Position numbers and translations under genes: made by a program. Below, piece by piece: positions 8,372-17,607 of a DNA stretch of 64,000 bases (its first letter is position 1; each line of letters begins with the position of its first letter). The stretch spans positions 1 to 64,000 of the forward strand of contig NZ_FPAJ01000001.1 in the NCBI RefSeq assembly GCF_900116285.1, written 5' to 3'. The notes below the pieces were generated by a model that saw only the letters and a list, made by a program, of their open reading frames with translations, did no database searches and was not told where the DNA came from. This DNA comes from Sulfitobacter marinus. Lineage in GTDB: Bacteria; Pseudomonadota; Alphaproteobacteria; Rhodobacterales; Rhodobacteraceae.

Positions 8372-9052
8372 ATGCATATCGGCCTCATAGGCGGCCTCGG
8401 ACCGGCGGCTACGATATCCTACTACACGCGGTTGATTGACGCGTTCAAAAAGGCCGATTTGCCACTGTCACTGACGATTGAACATGCTGATATGAATGCC
8501 TTGCTGCAGCGGGCAGCCGAAGACCAGCGGGCATTGCAGGCAGAGGTCTTCGCGACGCACCTCGACCGCCTCGCTGGCGCAGGCAGCGATATTGCTTTGA
8601 TCACCGCAATTACCGGACATTTTTGCTTTGCAGAAACGCAGGCCATATCACCCGTGGCGCTGATGGATGGCACGGGAATCATCGAGACATATTGCCACGA
8701 CAACGGGATCAAAAAACTCGGCATACTGGGGAGCAGAGCCACCCTCGAAACCAATCTCTTTGGCTTATTGAAAACCGTTGAGGTAGTCGTGCCTCAAGAT
8801 CGGTTTGAGAGTGTTTGGGCCGCCTATATGGAGATGGCAGAGACCGGGGTATGCAGTGAGAAACAGCGTGCGTTGTTCTTTGAGGCGGGGCAGACAATGA
8901 TCGACGACCAACAGGCGGACGCTGTGTTGCTTGCAGGAACGGACCTGGGATTGGCATTCGACAATCAAGCGCCGGGATTCAGATTTATTGACGTGATCGA
9001 AATCCACATCAATGCGCTGGTTTCAATCGTCGCGGCAGGTGGACTAAATTGA
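8372..9052 (+). CDS. Aspartate/glutamate racemase-fold protein lacking the catalytic cysteines
   Basis: 226 aa. Clear relative of RacX/YgeA-type racemases: the N-terminus IGLIGGLGPAATISYYTRL, the second-half GILGSRATLETNLF, and the C-terminal VLLAGTDLGLAF. The enzyme family uses two Cys as acid/base pair, in C-T-N-T-x-H and G-C-T-E motifs. Here the aligned residues are Thr78 (LITAITGH) and Gly189 (LLAGTDLG). A nearby Cys85 is off register. Ordinary two-base racemisation is therefore unlikely; the protein may bind a ligand, or catalyse another reaction as decarboxylases and isomerases of this superfamily do. It follows tetR on the same strand. Confidence 0.8.
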   Translation: MHIGLIGGLGPAATISYYTRLIDAFKKADLPLSLTIEHADMNALLQRAAEDQRALQAEVFATHLDRLAGAGSDIALITAITGHFCFAETQAISPVALMDGTGIIETYCHDNGIKKLGILGSRATLETNLFGLLKTVEVVVPQDRFESVWAAYMEMAETGVCSEKQRALFFEAGQTMIDDQQADAVLLAGTDLGLAFDNQAPGFRFIDVIEIHINALVSIVAAGGLN

Positions 9053-9546
9053 AAGCACCATGGGGTCTGACGTCAGTTTATATCTCGCAACTTTGATACC
9101 TCGCGCCGATTTGCGGCGGTGTGGTGATGCCTGAACTGTGAATATATGTGCCGCCAGCGTGGTCGACCGCAAGAGACACATTGTATCGTAACTTTTTGCG
9201 AAAGAAGAGTTACCCGAAACATAACGATGGCAGTCTTTGGATGCACCCAGCGGCTATCGCTGATGAGACCTCTTTGCTGCCGCTCACTGCGGTTGGCCGA
9301 ACTAACACAGCCTTTGTCTGCTTCACCGTCTCAAGAAACAAGATCCGCAGGCCGCAGCGAAAGTCCGGTTCCCGCCCGACATGTAGAACAGTCCCGTCTG
9401 CTTTGAGCTGGGAGCTGCCATTAGACATCAAAGCCACCAAGGTCCGCATCGGCCCGAAAAACCCACCGCCCCCTCAGATCTTTACGCTTATCCTTCTGGG
9501 CTTACTTGACGCCCCTACAGGTATGAAATACTAACGCCTTCGTTGA
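9053..9546. other. Non-coding gap before tRNA-Gly
   Basis: 494 bases without a supported gene. Overlapping open frames around 9146-9534 have no ribosome site and read as low-quality, Arg/Ser/Pro-rich sequence. I see no terminator with a T tract after the racemase-like gene. The tRNA promoter must lie at the right end of this gap. Confidence 0.5.
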
Positions 9547-9621
9547 GCGGGCGTTGTGTAATGGTTAAGACCTCAGTTTTCCAAACTGAAGATGAGGGTT
9601 CGATTCCCTCCGCCCGCTCCA
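9547..9621 (+). tRNA. tRNA-Gly (anticodon UCC)
   Basis: Acceptor arms GCGGGCG (9547-9553) and CGCCCGC (9611-9617) pair perfectly. The anticodon stem TCAGT/ACTGA encloses the loop TTTCCAA with anticodon TCC, reading GGA codons. The T-arm GAGGG-TTCGATT-CCCTC is canonical. The discriminator base is T, and CCA is encoded (9619-9621). It stands alone, not in a tRNA cluster. Confidence 0.96.
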
Positions 9622-9736
9622 ACATATTATACCCTTAATTCAGACTGCTATGATTTGCCGCAAGCAGCGGTCATTTGTCGGGCTTGACCCCATGCGCGGT
9701 GCAGGCGATGACACTGGTGTTTGAAAAGGAATTCTG

Positions 9737-11533
9737 ATGGCCCGTACGCCCACGCCCGCACCCGCACATGAAGAACGCGAAAGGTCCAAGAAGTTGGGCG
9801 CGTTGCGTGCGCTTATTCCCTTTGTGCGGCCGTACCGCGGTCTGATGATTGCCGCAATTCTGGCGCTGATCATGACGGCAGCGATTTCGTTGATGCTGCC
9901 ATTGGCCGTGCGCCGGGTCATTGATAACTTTGGCAGCGGCGAAGAGCTGCTGGATCAGTATTTTATTGCCGCTTTGGCAATCGCCGGGTTGTTGGCCATC
10001 GGGACGGGGCTGCGCTATGCACTGGTGACGCGGTTTGGCGAACGGGTGGTCGCAGATATTCGCAAAGCTGTTTTTGATCGCGTCATCGGTATGAGCCCGT
10101 CATTTTACGAGCGTGTCATGACTGGAGAGGTCTTAAGCCGGATCACCACGGATACCACGCTGGTTCTGTCGGTGATCGGGTCGTCCGTTTCGATCGCGCT
10201 GCGCAATATGTTGATTTTCACGGGCGGGTTGATCTTGATGCTGTTCACCTCGGCCAAGTTGACGGCGATGGTGTTGTTGCTGGTGCCTGCCGTGATCGTG
10301 CCGATCCTTGTGTTGGGGCGTAAGCTGCGCGTGATCAGCCGCGAAAATCAGGATTGGATTGCGGCCAGTTCGGGCAATGCCTCCGAAAGCCTTGGCGCGG
10401 TTCAGACCGTGCAGGCCTTTACCCATGAGGCGGCAAGCCGCGCCCAATTCGCGCAGATGACCGAAGCGTCTTATGACGCAGCGCGCCGCCGGATCAAGAC
10501 ACGGGCGTTGATGACGGTCATCGTGATCTTTTTGGTCTTTGCCGGTGTGGTTGGCGTTTTGTGGATGGGCGCGCGTGATGTCCGGGCGGGCGATATGACC
10601 CCCGGCGCATTGGTTCAATTCGTGATCTACGCGGTGATGGTGGCGGGCGGTGTGGCCGCATTGTCGGAAATCTGGGGCGAATTGCAGCGTGCAGCCGGGG
10701 CCACGGAACGTCTGGTGGAACTGCTGCAAACCGACGACGACGTTCATGACCCCGCCGTATCCACGAAATTGCCCAGCCCTGTGGCCGGTCGCATCGTGTT
10801 TGAAGATGTGCATTTTTCCTATCCCGCACGGCCCGCAGTCCAGGCGCTGGACGGTGTTAACCTGACAATCAATCCGGGCGAAACCGTTGCCTTTGTTGGC
10901 CCGTCAGGAGCAGGTAAGACGACGATTATCCAGATGATCTTGCGGTTCTATGATCCGCAATCGGGACGGATCACCTTGGATGGGATTGATCTGCGCGACG
11001 TCTCTCGCGACGCGTTCCGGCGGTCGGTCGCGTTGGTGCCCCAAGACCCGGTGATTTTTGCCACCTCAGCGCGCGAGAACATCCGCTTTGGCCGACCGGA
11101 TGCGACGGATGCCGAAATTATCGCAGCGGCCGAAGCGGCGGCTGCACATCAGTTCATCAGCGCGTTGCCCGATGGCTATGACAGCTATCTGGGCGAACGC
11201 GGTGTGATGTTGTCGGGTGGACAGAAACAGCGCATCGCCATTGCGCGCGCGATCTTGCGCGATGCGCCGGTGCTGTTGCTGGACGAAGCGACCAGTGCAC
11301 TGGATGCCGAAAGCGAACGCGCGGTGCAGCATGCGGTGGACAAGCTTAGCGCGGATCGGACGACTTTGATCGTCGCGCACCGCTTGGCAACCGTCAAAAA
11401 GGCGGACCGCATCGTGGTTCTGGAAGCCGGGCGGATTGTTGATACCGGCACCCATGACGAATTGGTCGGGCAGGGCGGACTTTATGCGCGTTTGGCCCGT
11501 TTGCAGTTCACTGATGGCATGGCCGCTGAATAA
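9737..11533 (+). CDS. ABC transporter, fused permease-ATPase (MsbA / ABCB-type multidrug or lipid exporter)
   Basis: 598 aa half-transporter. An N-terminal membrane domain of about six segments (residues 30-320) precedes an ATPase domain with Walker A GPSGAGKTT, signature LSGGQKQRIAIARA, Walker B VLLLDEATSALD and switch histidine in IVAHRLATVKKAD. It works as a homodimer in the inner membrane, exporting lipids or hydrophobic compounds; substrate cannot be told from sequence. AAAGGA lies 10 bases before the ATG. Many alphaproteobacteria carry such a stand-alone exporter. The BON-LysM gene follows after 66 bases. Confidence 0.92.
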   Translation: MARTPTPAPAHEERERSKKLGALRALIPFVRPYRGLMIAAILALIMTAAISLMLPLAVRRVIDNFGSGEELLDQYFIAALAIAGLLAIGTGLRYALVTRFGERVVADIRKAVFDRVIGMSPSFYERVMTGEVLSRITTDTTLVLSVIGSSVSIALRNMLIFTGGLILMLFTSAKLTAMVLLLVPAVIVPILVLGRKLRVISRENQDWIAASSGNASESLGAVQTVQAFTHEAASRAQFAQMTEASYDAARRRIKTRALMTVIVIFLVFAGVVGVLWMGARDVRAGDMTPGALVQFVIYAVMVAGGVAALSEIWGELQRAAGATERLVELLQTDDDVHDPAVSTKLPSPVAGRIVFEDVHFSYPARPAVQALDGVNLTINPGETVAFVGPSGAGKTTIIQMILRFYDPQSGRITLDGIDLRDVSRDAFRRSVALVPQDPVIFATSARENIRFGRPDATDAEIIAAAEAAAAHQFISALPDGYDSYLGERGVMLSGGQKQRIAIARAILRDAPVLLLDEATSALDAESERAVQHAVDKLSADRTTLIVAHRLATVKKADRIVVLEAGRIVDTGTHDELVGQGGLYARLARLQFTDGMAAE

Positions 11534-11599
11534 AACGCTTGTCTATCTCTGCCTAAGGTGGAAACTATCAGGCGCAAATAAAACCACAGGGAGATGATC

Positions 11600-12031
11600 A
11601 TGGGTTTATGGAATTTCGTTAAGGACGCCGGTAAAAAAGTATTCGGCGGCGGCGATGAAGAAGAAGTGACAGGCGCGGCGCTGCAAGATGAGCTTAAAGA
11701 GCTTGGCCTTGATGCTGAAGGTCTGGATATTCAGGTTGATGGCGACAAAGTCACCGTTTCGGGCACTGCGGTCAGCCAAGAGATGAAAGAGAAAGTCATC
11801 TTGGCCGTTGGCAATGTTGAAGGTGTTGCAGCTGTCGAAGAGGACATCAGCGGCGGTGATGGTGACGGTACTTTCCACACCGTTGAAAAAGGCGACACGC
11901 TCTGGGCGATCTCGACCAAGACCTTGGGCAATGGTGCGCGCTACGAAGAGATTTTCGAGGCCAACCGCCCCATGCTGACCCATCCGGACAAAATCTATCC
12001 GGGTCAAATGCTGCGTATTCCGGCGAAATAA
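11600..12031 (+). CDS. kbp: BON-LysM domain protein, Kbp (YgaU)-like
   Basis: 143 aa. The N-terminus MGLWNFVKDAGKKVF closely resembles that of E. coli Kbp/YgaU, a cytoplasmic K+-binding protein. A BON domain (about residues 25-82, with VTVSGTAVSQEMKEKVILAV) is followed by a LysM domain (about 93-142, HTVEKGDTLWAIS ... KIYPGQMLRIP). No signal peptide, consistent with a cytoplasmic protein. I chose the second ATG because AGGGAG lies 6 bases upstream of it; the ATG two codons earlier abuts that site. It is ended by a strong terminator. Potassium binding is inferred from homology. Confidence 0.88.
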   Translation: MGLWNFVKDAGKKVFGGGDEEEVTGAALQDELKELGLDAEGLDIQVDGDKVTVSGTAVSQEMKEKVILAVGNVEGVAAVEEDISGGDGDGTFHTVEKGDTLWAISTKTLGNGARYEEIFEANRPMLTHPDKIYPGQMLRIPAK

Positions 12032-12077
12032 TCGGGTTCCGTCCCCTAAACGGGCACGCCAAATCACAAAATTATCA

Positions 12078-12108
12078 AGAGCGGCAGATCACTTCTGCCG
12101 CTCTTTTT
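12078..12108 (+). terminator. Strong Rho-independent terminator after the Kbp-like gene
   Basis: Perfect 11-bp stem AGAGCGGCAGA (12078-12088) / TCTGCCGCTCT (12094-12104) with a 5-base loop and a following T tract. Confidence 0.92.
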
Positions 12109-12244
12109 GCATTTTGCATGGTGAAACTAGGCTGACGCAACGTTCAATCTTCCCACAGACGCTTGCGGATTTTGGATTTAGCCATCATCTTTGGCGGCAG
12201 GGAATAAATGAATGCGGGCAAACCGCACCATAGGGAGGACTATT

Positions 12245-14122
12245 ATGTCATTTGCCGGGATCGAAGACCGTAATGCAATCGAGGCAGAAATGCCTTGGGC
12301 AGACCGGGACGTCGCTAAAACAATGTGGGGCTTGCTGAGCAATACGGCTGGCAAGTTCCCAAACCATAACGCAATCAGCTATCAGCTGTTTTCCGGCCCG
12401 AAAGATTACGCCGAAACGCTGACTTGGGGGGAACTGCACGGGCAGGTCGGCCGGGCCGCCAACCTGTTCCGGTCCTTGGGTGTCGGACCTACGGACGTTG
12501 TGGCCTATGTGCTGCCAAACTGTAACGAGACGGTTATCACATTGCTGGGCGGTGCGGTCGCAGGGATCGCAAACCCGATCAATCCGCTGCTGGAGGCCGA
12601 ACAAATCGGTGCCATCCTGCGTGAAACCAATGCCAAGGTTGTCGTGACTTTGCGGCCCTTCCCGAAAACCGACGTGGCGCAGAAAACCGCCGAGGCGGTC
12701 GCGCTGGCACCAAACGTGAAACATGTGCTTGAGGTCGATCTGTGCCGTTATCTGACCGCGCCAAAGTCGTGGATTGTACCATTGATCCGCCCCAAACAGA
12801 CGGGCAGCAACCAAGCAACCTATCATAATTTCAACGCGGAGCTGGCCAAGCAGCCTGCTGAGCTGACCTTTGATGATCCGCAAGAGGACCGGGTGGCGTT
12901 CTATTTCCACACAGGCGGGACCACGGGCATGCCCAAGGTCGCACAGCACAAATATTCCGGCATGATGTATAACGGCTGGCTGGGTGGCCGGCTGCTTTAT
13001 ACAGAAGAAGACAACATCATGTGTCCGCTGCCGTTGTTCCACGTTTTTGCCTGCCACGTCATCTTGATGGCGGCGGTGACATCTGGCGCGCATGTCGTGT
13101 TCCCGACACCCCAAGGGTATCGTGGCGATGGCGTGTTCGACAACTTCTGGAAGCTGGTCGAGCGCTGGAAAATCACATTTATCATCACCGTGCCCACCGC
13201 GATTTCGGCCAAGATGCAGCGCCCGATTGATGCTGATATCTCGACCGTGAAACGGGCATTCTCCGGCTCGGCCCCCTTGCCGCTGGAACTGTTTAAGCGG
13301 TTTGAAAAGGCCACGGGCATTACCCTGATCGAAGGCTATGGCCTGACCGAGGCGACCTGCCTTGTTTCTGCAAACCCGCCCGATGGCCTGCGCAAGGTTG
13401 GCAGCATCGGCATCACCTTCCCGTATACGGATGTGAAGATCATCAAGGGCACCGCCGGTGGACCTGTCGAGGCCAATACAGACGAGATCGGCGAGATTTG
13501 TATCTCGAACCCAGGCATCTTTGAAGGCAACACCTATACCGAAGCGGATAAGAACAAAGACCTGTACTACTTTGAAAAATACCTGCGTACAGGCGATTTG
13601 GGCCGCATCGACGAAGACAAGTATCTGTGGATCACGGGCCGCGCCAAAGACCTGATCATCCGCGGTGGTCATAACATCGACCCCGCCGAGATCGAAGAGG
13701 CGTTGCTGGGTCACGAGGCCGTTGCCTTTGCAGGTGCGATCGGCCAGCCTGATGCGCACGCAGGCGAAGTGCCTTGCGCCTTTGTCGAGCTGGTTGGCGG
13801 TGCATCGGTGACCGAGCAGGAGCTGATGGAATTCTGCAAGGAAATGGTTCAGGAGCGCGCGGCGCAGCCCAAGCATATGATGATCATGCCTGAACTGCCC
13901 AAAACTGCTGTTGGTAAGATCTTCAAGCCTGATCTGCGCAAAATGGCGATCACCCGCATCTTTAATGAATCGCTTGAGAACGTCGGCTCGCCCGCACGTG
14001 TGGCATCGGTTGTTGATGACAAAAAACGCGGCCTGGTGGCGCGAGTTACCATGAACGGCGCGTCAGAGGCTGATGTAGGCAGCACATTGAATGTGTTCAC
14101 CTTTGGCTGGGAAGCTGCATGA
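12245..14122 (+). CDS. Acyl-CoA synthetase (AMP-forming, FadD/ACS family)
   Basis: 625 aa adenylate-forming enzyme that activates a carboxylic acid with ATP and CoA. Motifs in order: phosphate loop FHTGGTTGMPKVA (about residue 220), GYGLTEATC (about 360), the hinge TGDLGRIDEDKYLWITGRAKD (460-480) with RGGHNIDPAEIEEAL, and the C-terminal catalytic Lys in KTAVGKIFKPDLR. AGGGAGGA precedes the ATG at 12245; an earlier in-frame ATG at 12212 lacks such a site. The length suits medium/long-chain or cyclohexane-type acid ligases. It overlaps an esterase gene by ATGA, so an ester or fatty-acid use pathway is plausible. Confidence 0.9.
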   Translation: MSFAGIEDRNAIEAEMPWADRDVAKTMWGLLSNTAGKFPNHNAISYQLFSGPKDYAETLTWGELHGQVGRAANLFRSLGVGPTDVVAYVLPNCNETVITLLGGAVAGIANPINPLLEAEQIGAILRETNAKVVVTLRPFPKTDVAQKTAEAVALAPNVKHVLEVDLCRYLTAPKSWIVPLIRPKQTGSNQATYHNFNAELAKQPAELTFDDPQEDRVAFYFHTGGTTGMPKVAQHKYSGMMYNGWLGGRLLYTEEDNIMCPLPLFHVFACHVILMAAVTSGAHVVFPTPQGYRGDGVFDNFWKLVERWKITFIITVPTAISAKMQRPIDADISTVKRAFSGSAPLPLELFKRFEKATGITLIEGYGLTEATCLVSANPPDGLRKVGSIGITFPYTDVKIIKGTAGGPVEANTDEIGEICISNPGIFEGNTYTEADKNKDLYYFEKYLRTGDLGRIDEDKYLWITGRAKDLIIRGGHNIDPAEIEEALLGHEAVAFAGAIGQPDAHAGEVPCAFVELVGGASVTEQELMEFCKEMVQERAAQPKHMMIMPELPKTAVGKIFKPDLRKMAITRIFNESLENVGSPARVASVVDDKKRGLVARVTMNGASEADVGSTLNVFTFGWEAA

Positions 14123-15060
14123 ACCCACCCGACTATGACGTTCTGCTGGATGATGAAATCTGGGCCTATATGCGGCGATCAGATGAATTTTATCCACCAG
14201 ACGCGGTCGGGCTTAGCATCGAAGACCAGCGCGCGGTCTATAACAAGATGTGCGCTGCTTTTCACCAAAGCCACCCTGACGGGGTACAAACATGGGACGT
14301 CACCTTTGGTGGCGTCCCATGTCGCATTTACGAGGTCGGCGCATCCGATATCACCGTCATCTATTACCACGGCGGCGGCTTTGTCGTCGGTGGGCTAGAA
14401 AGTCACGATGACGTCTGCGCCGAAATCTGCGCGCGCAGCGGATACAGGGTGATTTCAGTCGATTACCGCTTGGCCCCCGAGGTTACCTTTCCCGGTTGTT
14501 TCAACGACGCCTACGACGCGTTTCAGGCAATCGCAGCCGAATATGCCGGTGGCATTGTATTGGTCGGAGACAGTGCGGGCGGAAACCTTGCCGCAGCGGT
14601 GGCGCATCATGCACGCGGGCGCATTGATGGGCGTATCAAAGGGCAGGTGCTAATCTATCCGGGCCTCGGCGGAGACGCAACGAAAGGCAGTTATGTCCGC
14701 CATGCCAACGCGCCCCAGCTGACGGTTGCGGATATGGCATTTTATCAGCAGGTTCGTTCGGGCGGGGAGCCGCCCAAGGGCGATCCACGCTATGCGCCCC
14801 TGCATGATACGGATTTTTCCTGCTTGCCGCCCAGTGTCATGATCACGGCGGAATGCGATCCCTTGTCCAGTGACGGCGAAACCTATCGTGACGCCATTCT
14901 GGCCGCAGGCGGTAAGGCGATTTGGGTCGAAGAACCGGGGCTGGTGCATGGCTATCTGCGTGCGCGTGTGATGTCGCAAAAAGCGGCTGCCAGCTTTGAT
15001 CGTATCGTGGCCGCGATTTCGGCGTTGGGGGCAGGCGACTGGCCTGCTGATCTGTCCTAG
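14119..15060 (+). CDS. Alpha/beta hydrolase, hormone-sensitive-lipase-type esterase
   Basis: 313 aa. The HGGGF oxyanion motif (YYHGGGFVVGG, about residues 80-90), the nucleophile in GDSAGGN (about 155), the Asp in ECDPLSSDG and the His in GLVHGYLR give a full catalytic set of the HSL/Aes family of short-chain ester hydrolases. It has no signal peptide and is cytosolic. It overlaps the acyl-CoA synthetase by ATGA: a hydrolase freeing an acid that the neighbour activates to the CoA ester is an obvious but unproven scheme. Its 3' end overlaps the convergent phosphodiesterase-like gene by 4 bases. Confidence 0.9.
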   Translation: MNPPDYDVLLDDEIWAYMRRSDEFYPPDAVGLSIEDQRAVYNKMCAAFHQSHPDGVQTWDVTFGGVPCRIYEVGASDITVIYYHGGGFVVGGLESHDDVCAEICARSGYRVISVDYRLAPEVTFPGCFNDAYDAFQAIAAEYAGGIVLVGDSAGGNLAAAVAHHARGRIDGRIKGQVLIYPGLGGDATKGSYVRHANAPQLTVADMAFYQQVRSGGEPPKGDPRYAPLHDTDFSCLPPSVMITAECDPLSSDGETYRDAILAAGGKAIWVEEPGLVHGYLRARVMSQKAAASFDRIVAAISALGAGDWPADLS

Positions 15061-15893
15061 CTTAGAAACGATTTTGCCGACATCGTGTCTGCCACAGGCG
15101 CACCCAGACGCCCCAAAATCGTCGGCGCAAGCTGAAGCTGGTCGATCACTGTATCCTCGGACGGGCCTTGGGCATCGCCAAAGTAATAGAGCGCCGTCTC
15201 TTGCTGCAACGTCCCGCGCCCGCCGTGGTGGCCGCGCTCGTCCTGGCCGTGATCTGCGGTCACGATCACCTCGTAACCCATCGCGCGCCACTGTGGGATA
15301 AACGGGGCCAGCATCTCGTCCATCACAAAGCAGGCATGGTCCATTTCCTGACAGTCGTGAAAGAAACGGTGGCCCATGCTGTCCAGCGTACAGGTGTGCA
15401 GCATACCGTAGTCCAGACCGAAGCGCCCCGCCAGATTGGTCAGCGTGCCAAACAGATCAACATCAGACGGCGTCATCTGGTTGGCTTGGCCATAGCCGGT
15501 CATGGTGTGAAACCGCCCGTGGTTGATGGTGTCGCTTTCCGGTTCATCATATTCGATGTCGCGGACATAGTCGAAGGGATGACGGTTAAAGAACTGGGAC
15601 CAAAATGAATGTGCGACAGCACCTGTGACGCCTCCAGCCGCACGGGTCTGGGAAAAGACGTCCTTGTGCTTAAGCCGGAAAACGTTGCCATTGCCGGTGC
15701 AGCCATGCTGCGCGGGGGCCACCCCAGTGTGGATTGACGCATAACACGAGGCCGAGATAGACGGCAGAGCAGCGCGCTGCGTCCAGACGCGGGCATCACC
15801 ACTGTCCACCCAGCCTTCGAGGTTGCCAAACAAGCGGCGGAAATTGCGGTAGGGGACACCATCAAGGATGATCAACAGCAGCTTGTTCTTCAT
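15057..15893 (-). CDS. Alkaline-phosphatase-superfamily phosphodiesterase/pyrophosphatase-like protein
   Basis: 278 aa of the alkaline phosphatase/NPP fold. The N-terminal metal site IILDGVPY, the TQRAALPSISASCYASIHTG region with the candidate nucleophile Ser/Thr, and the distal metal site VTADHGQDERGHHGG are visible. No signal peptide is seen, so it is probably cytosolic. The gene lies 76 bases downstream of the ABC ATPase on the same strand and may be the last gene of that operon. A role in hydrolysing an imported phospho-ester is only a guess; nucleotide or phosphonate ester cleavage is known in the superfamily. Confidence 0.8.
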   Translation of the reverse strand: MKNKLLLIILDGVPYRNFRRLFGNLEGWVDSGDARVWTQRAALPSISASCYASIHTGVAPAQHGCTGNGNVFRLKHKDVFSQTRAAGGVTGAVAHSFWSQFFNRHPFDYVRDIEYDEPESDTINHGRFHTMTGYGQANQMTPSDVDLFGTLTNLAGRFGLDYGMLHTCTLDSMGHRFFHDCQEMDHACFVMDEMLAPFIPQWRAMGYEVIVTADHGQDERGHHGGRGTLQQETALYYFGDAQGPSEDTVIDQLQLAPTILGRLGAPVADTMSAKSFLS

Positions 15894-15969
15894 GGTCTTG
15901 TCCTACAGTTGCAGCGGGCGCGGAAAATAGGTCTTTTCCGGGACGGATTTTTTAAAAAAACCGGTGCCC

Positions 15970-17607
15970 CTAATTCCCGGCGCTTTCCATGCGACGGTGT
16001 TCAATCGTTTCTTCCAACCAGCCGATTTTCATTTCCGGAACGGAGCTGAGGAGCAGATCGGTATAATCATCAAAGGGCGGTGACAGCACCTGGCTTTTCG
16101 GGCCGTACCGCACGACCTCGCCTTGGTACATCACAGCGATGCTATCGGCGATGGCGCGGACCGTCGCCAAATCATGGGTGATGAACAGATAGGCGACGCC
16201 TTCGATCTTTTGCAGGTTCAACAGCAGCTTGAGAATGCCATCGGCGACCAGTGGATCAAGGGCCGACGTCACCTCGTCGCAGATGATCAGCTTGGGTTTG
16301 GCCGCCAATGCGCGCGCGATGCAGACACGTTGTTTCTGGCCGCCCGACAGCTCTGCGGGATAGCGGTCTTGGAAGCCGTCGCCCAGCTCGATCTCGTCCA
16401 GCAGTTCCTGAATGCGCTTTTGCTTGGCTTTACCTTTCAGACCGAAATAAAATTCCAGCGGGCGACCGATAATGGTGCCCACAGTCTGGCGCGGGTTCAT
16501 CGCCGTGTCGGCCATCTGATAGATCATTTGCATTTCGCGCAGATCTTCGATGGGGCGTGTGGGGAGGTCGGGGCTTAGTACGCGCCCGTCAAATGTAATT
16601 TGTCCCTCTCTCGGCGGCAGCAGCCCCGTGATAACGCGCGCCAGCGTTGATTTGCCGGACCCGGATTCACCGACAACCGCCAAGGTCTGGCCAGGGTGGA
16701 TATCGACGTTGATGTTTTTCAACACATCAAAGTTGGTGCCCTTGTAGCGCGCGGTTACGTTTTCGACGCGCAGCACGGGGTTATCTGTCGGGGTCTTTTC
16801 TTCGTGTTTGATCGACCGCACCGATACCAATGCTTTGGTGTAGTCTTCTTTGGGCGCGTTGATGATCTGGTCGACGGTGCCGTATTCGACCATATCGCCT
16901 TGTTGCAGCACCATGATATGGTCGCTGACCTGCGCCACAACGGCCAGATCGTGGGTGATGTAGAGTGCTGCCACACCTGTTGCGGCAATCGCTTCCTTGA
17001 TCGCGGCCAACACGTCGATTTGCGTCGTCACATCCAGCGCCGTTGTGGGTTCGTCGAACACCACCAGATCGGGTTCCGGGCACAGCGCCAGCGCCGTCAT
17101 GCAGCGTTGCAATTGGCCACCAGACACCTGATGCGGATAGCGGTTGCCGATGTTTTCGGGGTCGGGCAGGCCTAGCTTGGAAAATAGCTCAACCGCGCGG
17201 GCTTCAGCCTCTGCTTTCGTGAATTTGCCTTGGAAAATAGCGGCTTCGGTCACCTGCTCCATGATCTTTTTGGCGGGGTTGAAGGATGCCGCTGCAGATT
17301 GCGAAACATATGTTACCTCGGCCCCGCGCAAACGGCGCAGGCTGCGCAGGTTTTCCTTGAGAATGTCGCGCCCGTTTACCCAGACTTCGCCGCCGGTGAT
17401 CTCAACACCACCACGGCCATAGGCCATGGCCGCCAGACCAATGGTGGATTTACCTGCGCCGGATTCACCGATCAGGCCCAGCACTTTGCCGGCCTCAAGA
17501 TCGAAATCCACGCCGTGCACGATCTTGATCGCAACAGGTTTCTCGCCGGGGGGGTAGGCCGTCGCGCCGATTTTCAGCCCGCGTACCTTAAGCAATGGTT
17601 CGGTCAT
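15970..17607 (-). CDS. Dipeptide/oligopeptide-type ABC transporter, double ATP-binding protein (DppDF fusion)
   Basis: 545 aa with two complete nucleotide-binding domains. Domain 1 (about residues 5-265): GESGAGKST, VSGGQLQRC, VVFDEPTTALD. Domain 2 (about 275-535): GESGSGKST, LSGGQKQRVCIARA, IICDEVTSALD. This is the GsiA/YejF layout that replaces separate DppD and DppF. The start ATG at 17607 overlaps the permease stop as ATGA; an in-frame ATG 14 codons earlier lies inside the permease gene. It powers uptake of peptides or similar amides with the two permeases and binding protein upstream in the operon. Confidence 0.92.
   Translation of the reverse strand: MTEPLLKVRGLKIGATAYPPGEKPVAIKIVHGVDFDLEAGKVLGLIGESGAGKSTIGLAAMAYGRGGVEITGGEVWVNGRDILKENLRSLRRLRGAEVTYVSQSAAASFNPAKKIMEQVTEAAIFQGKFTKAEAEARAVELFSKLGLPDPENIGNRYPHQVSGGQLQRCMTALALCPEPDLVVFDEPTTALDVTTQIDVLAAIKEAIAATGVAALYITHDLAVVAQVSDHIMVLQQGDMVEYGTVDQIINAPKEDYTKALVSVRSIKHEEKTPTDNPVLRVENVTARYKGTNFDVLKNINVDIHPGQTLAVVGESGSGKSTLARVITGLLPPREGQITFDGRVLSPDLPTRPIEDLREMQMIYQMADTAMNPRQTVGTIIGRPLEFYFGLKGKAKQKRIQELLDEIELGDGFQDRYPAELSGGQKQRVCIARALAAKPKLIICDEVTSALDPLVADGILKLLLNLQKIEGVAYLFITHDLATVRAIADSIAVMYQGEVVRYGPKSQVLSPPFDDYTDLLLSSVPEMKIGWLEETIEHRRMESAGN

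Noticed and set aside
9146..9534. Plus-strand frames before tRNA-Gly
   Set aside because: Low-complexity translation and no Shine-Dalgarno.
12248..13876. 542-codon open frame antisense to the acyl-CoA synthetase
   Set aside because: A shadow of codon bias in the real gene, with Arg/His/Gln-rich translation and no motifs.
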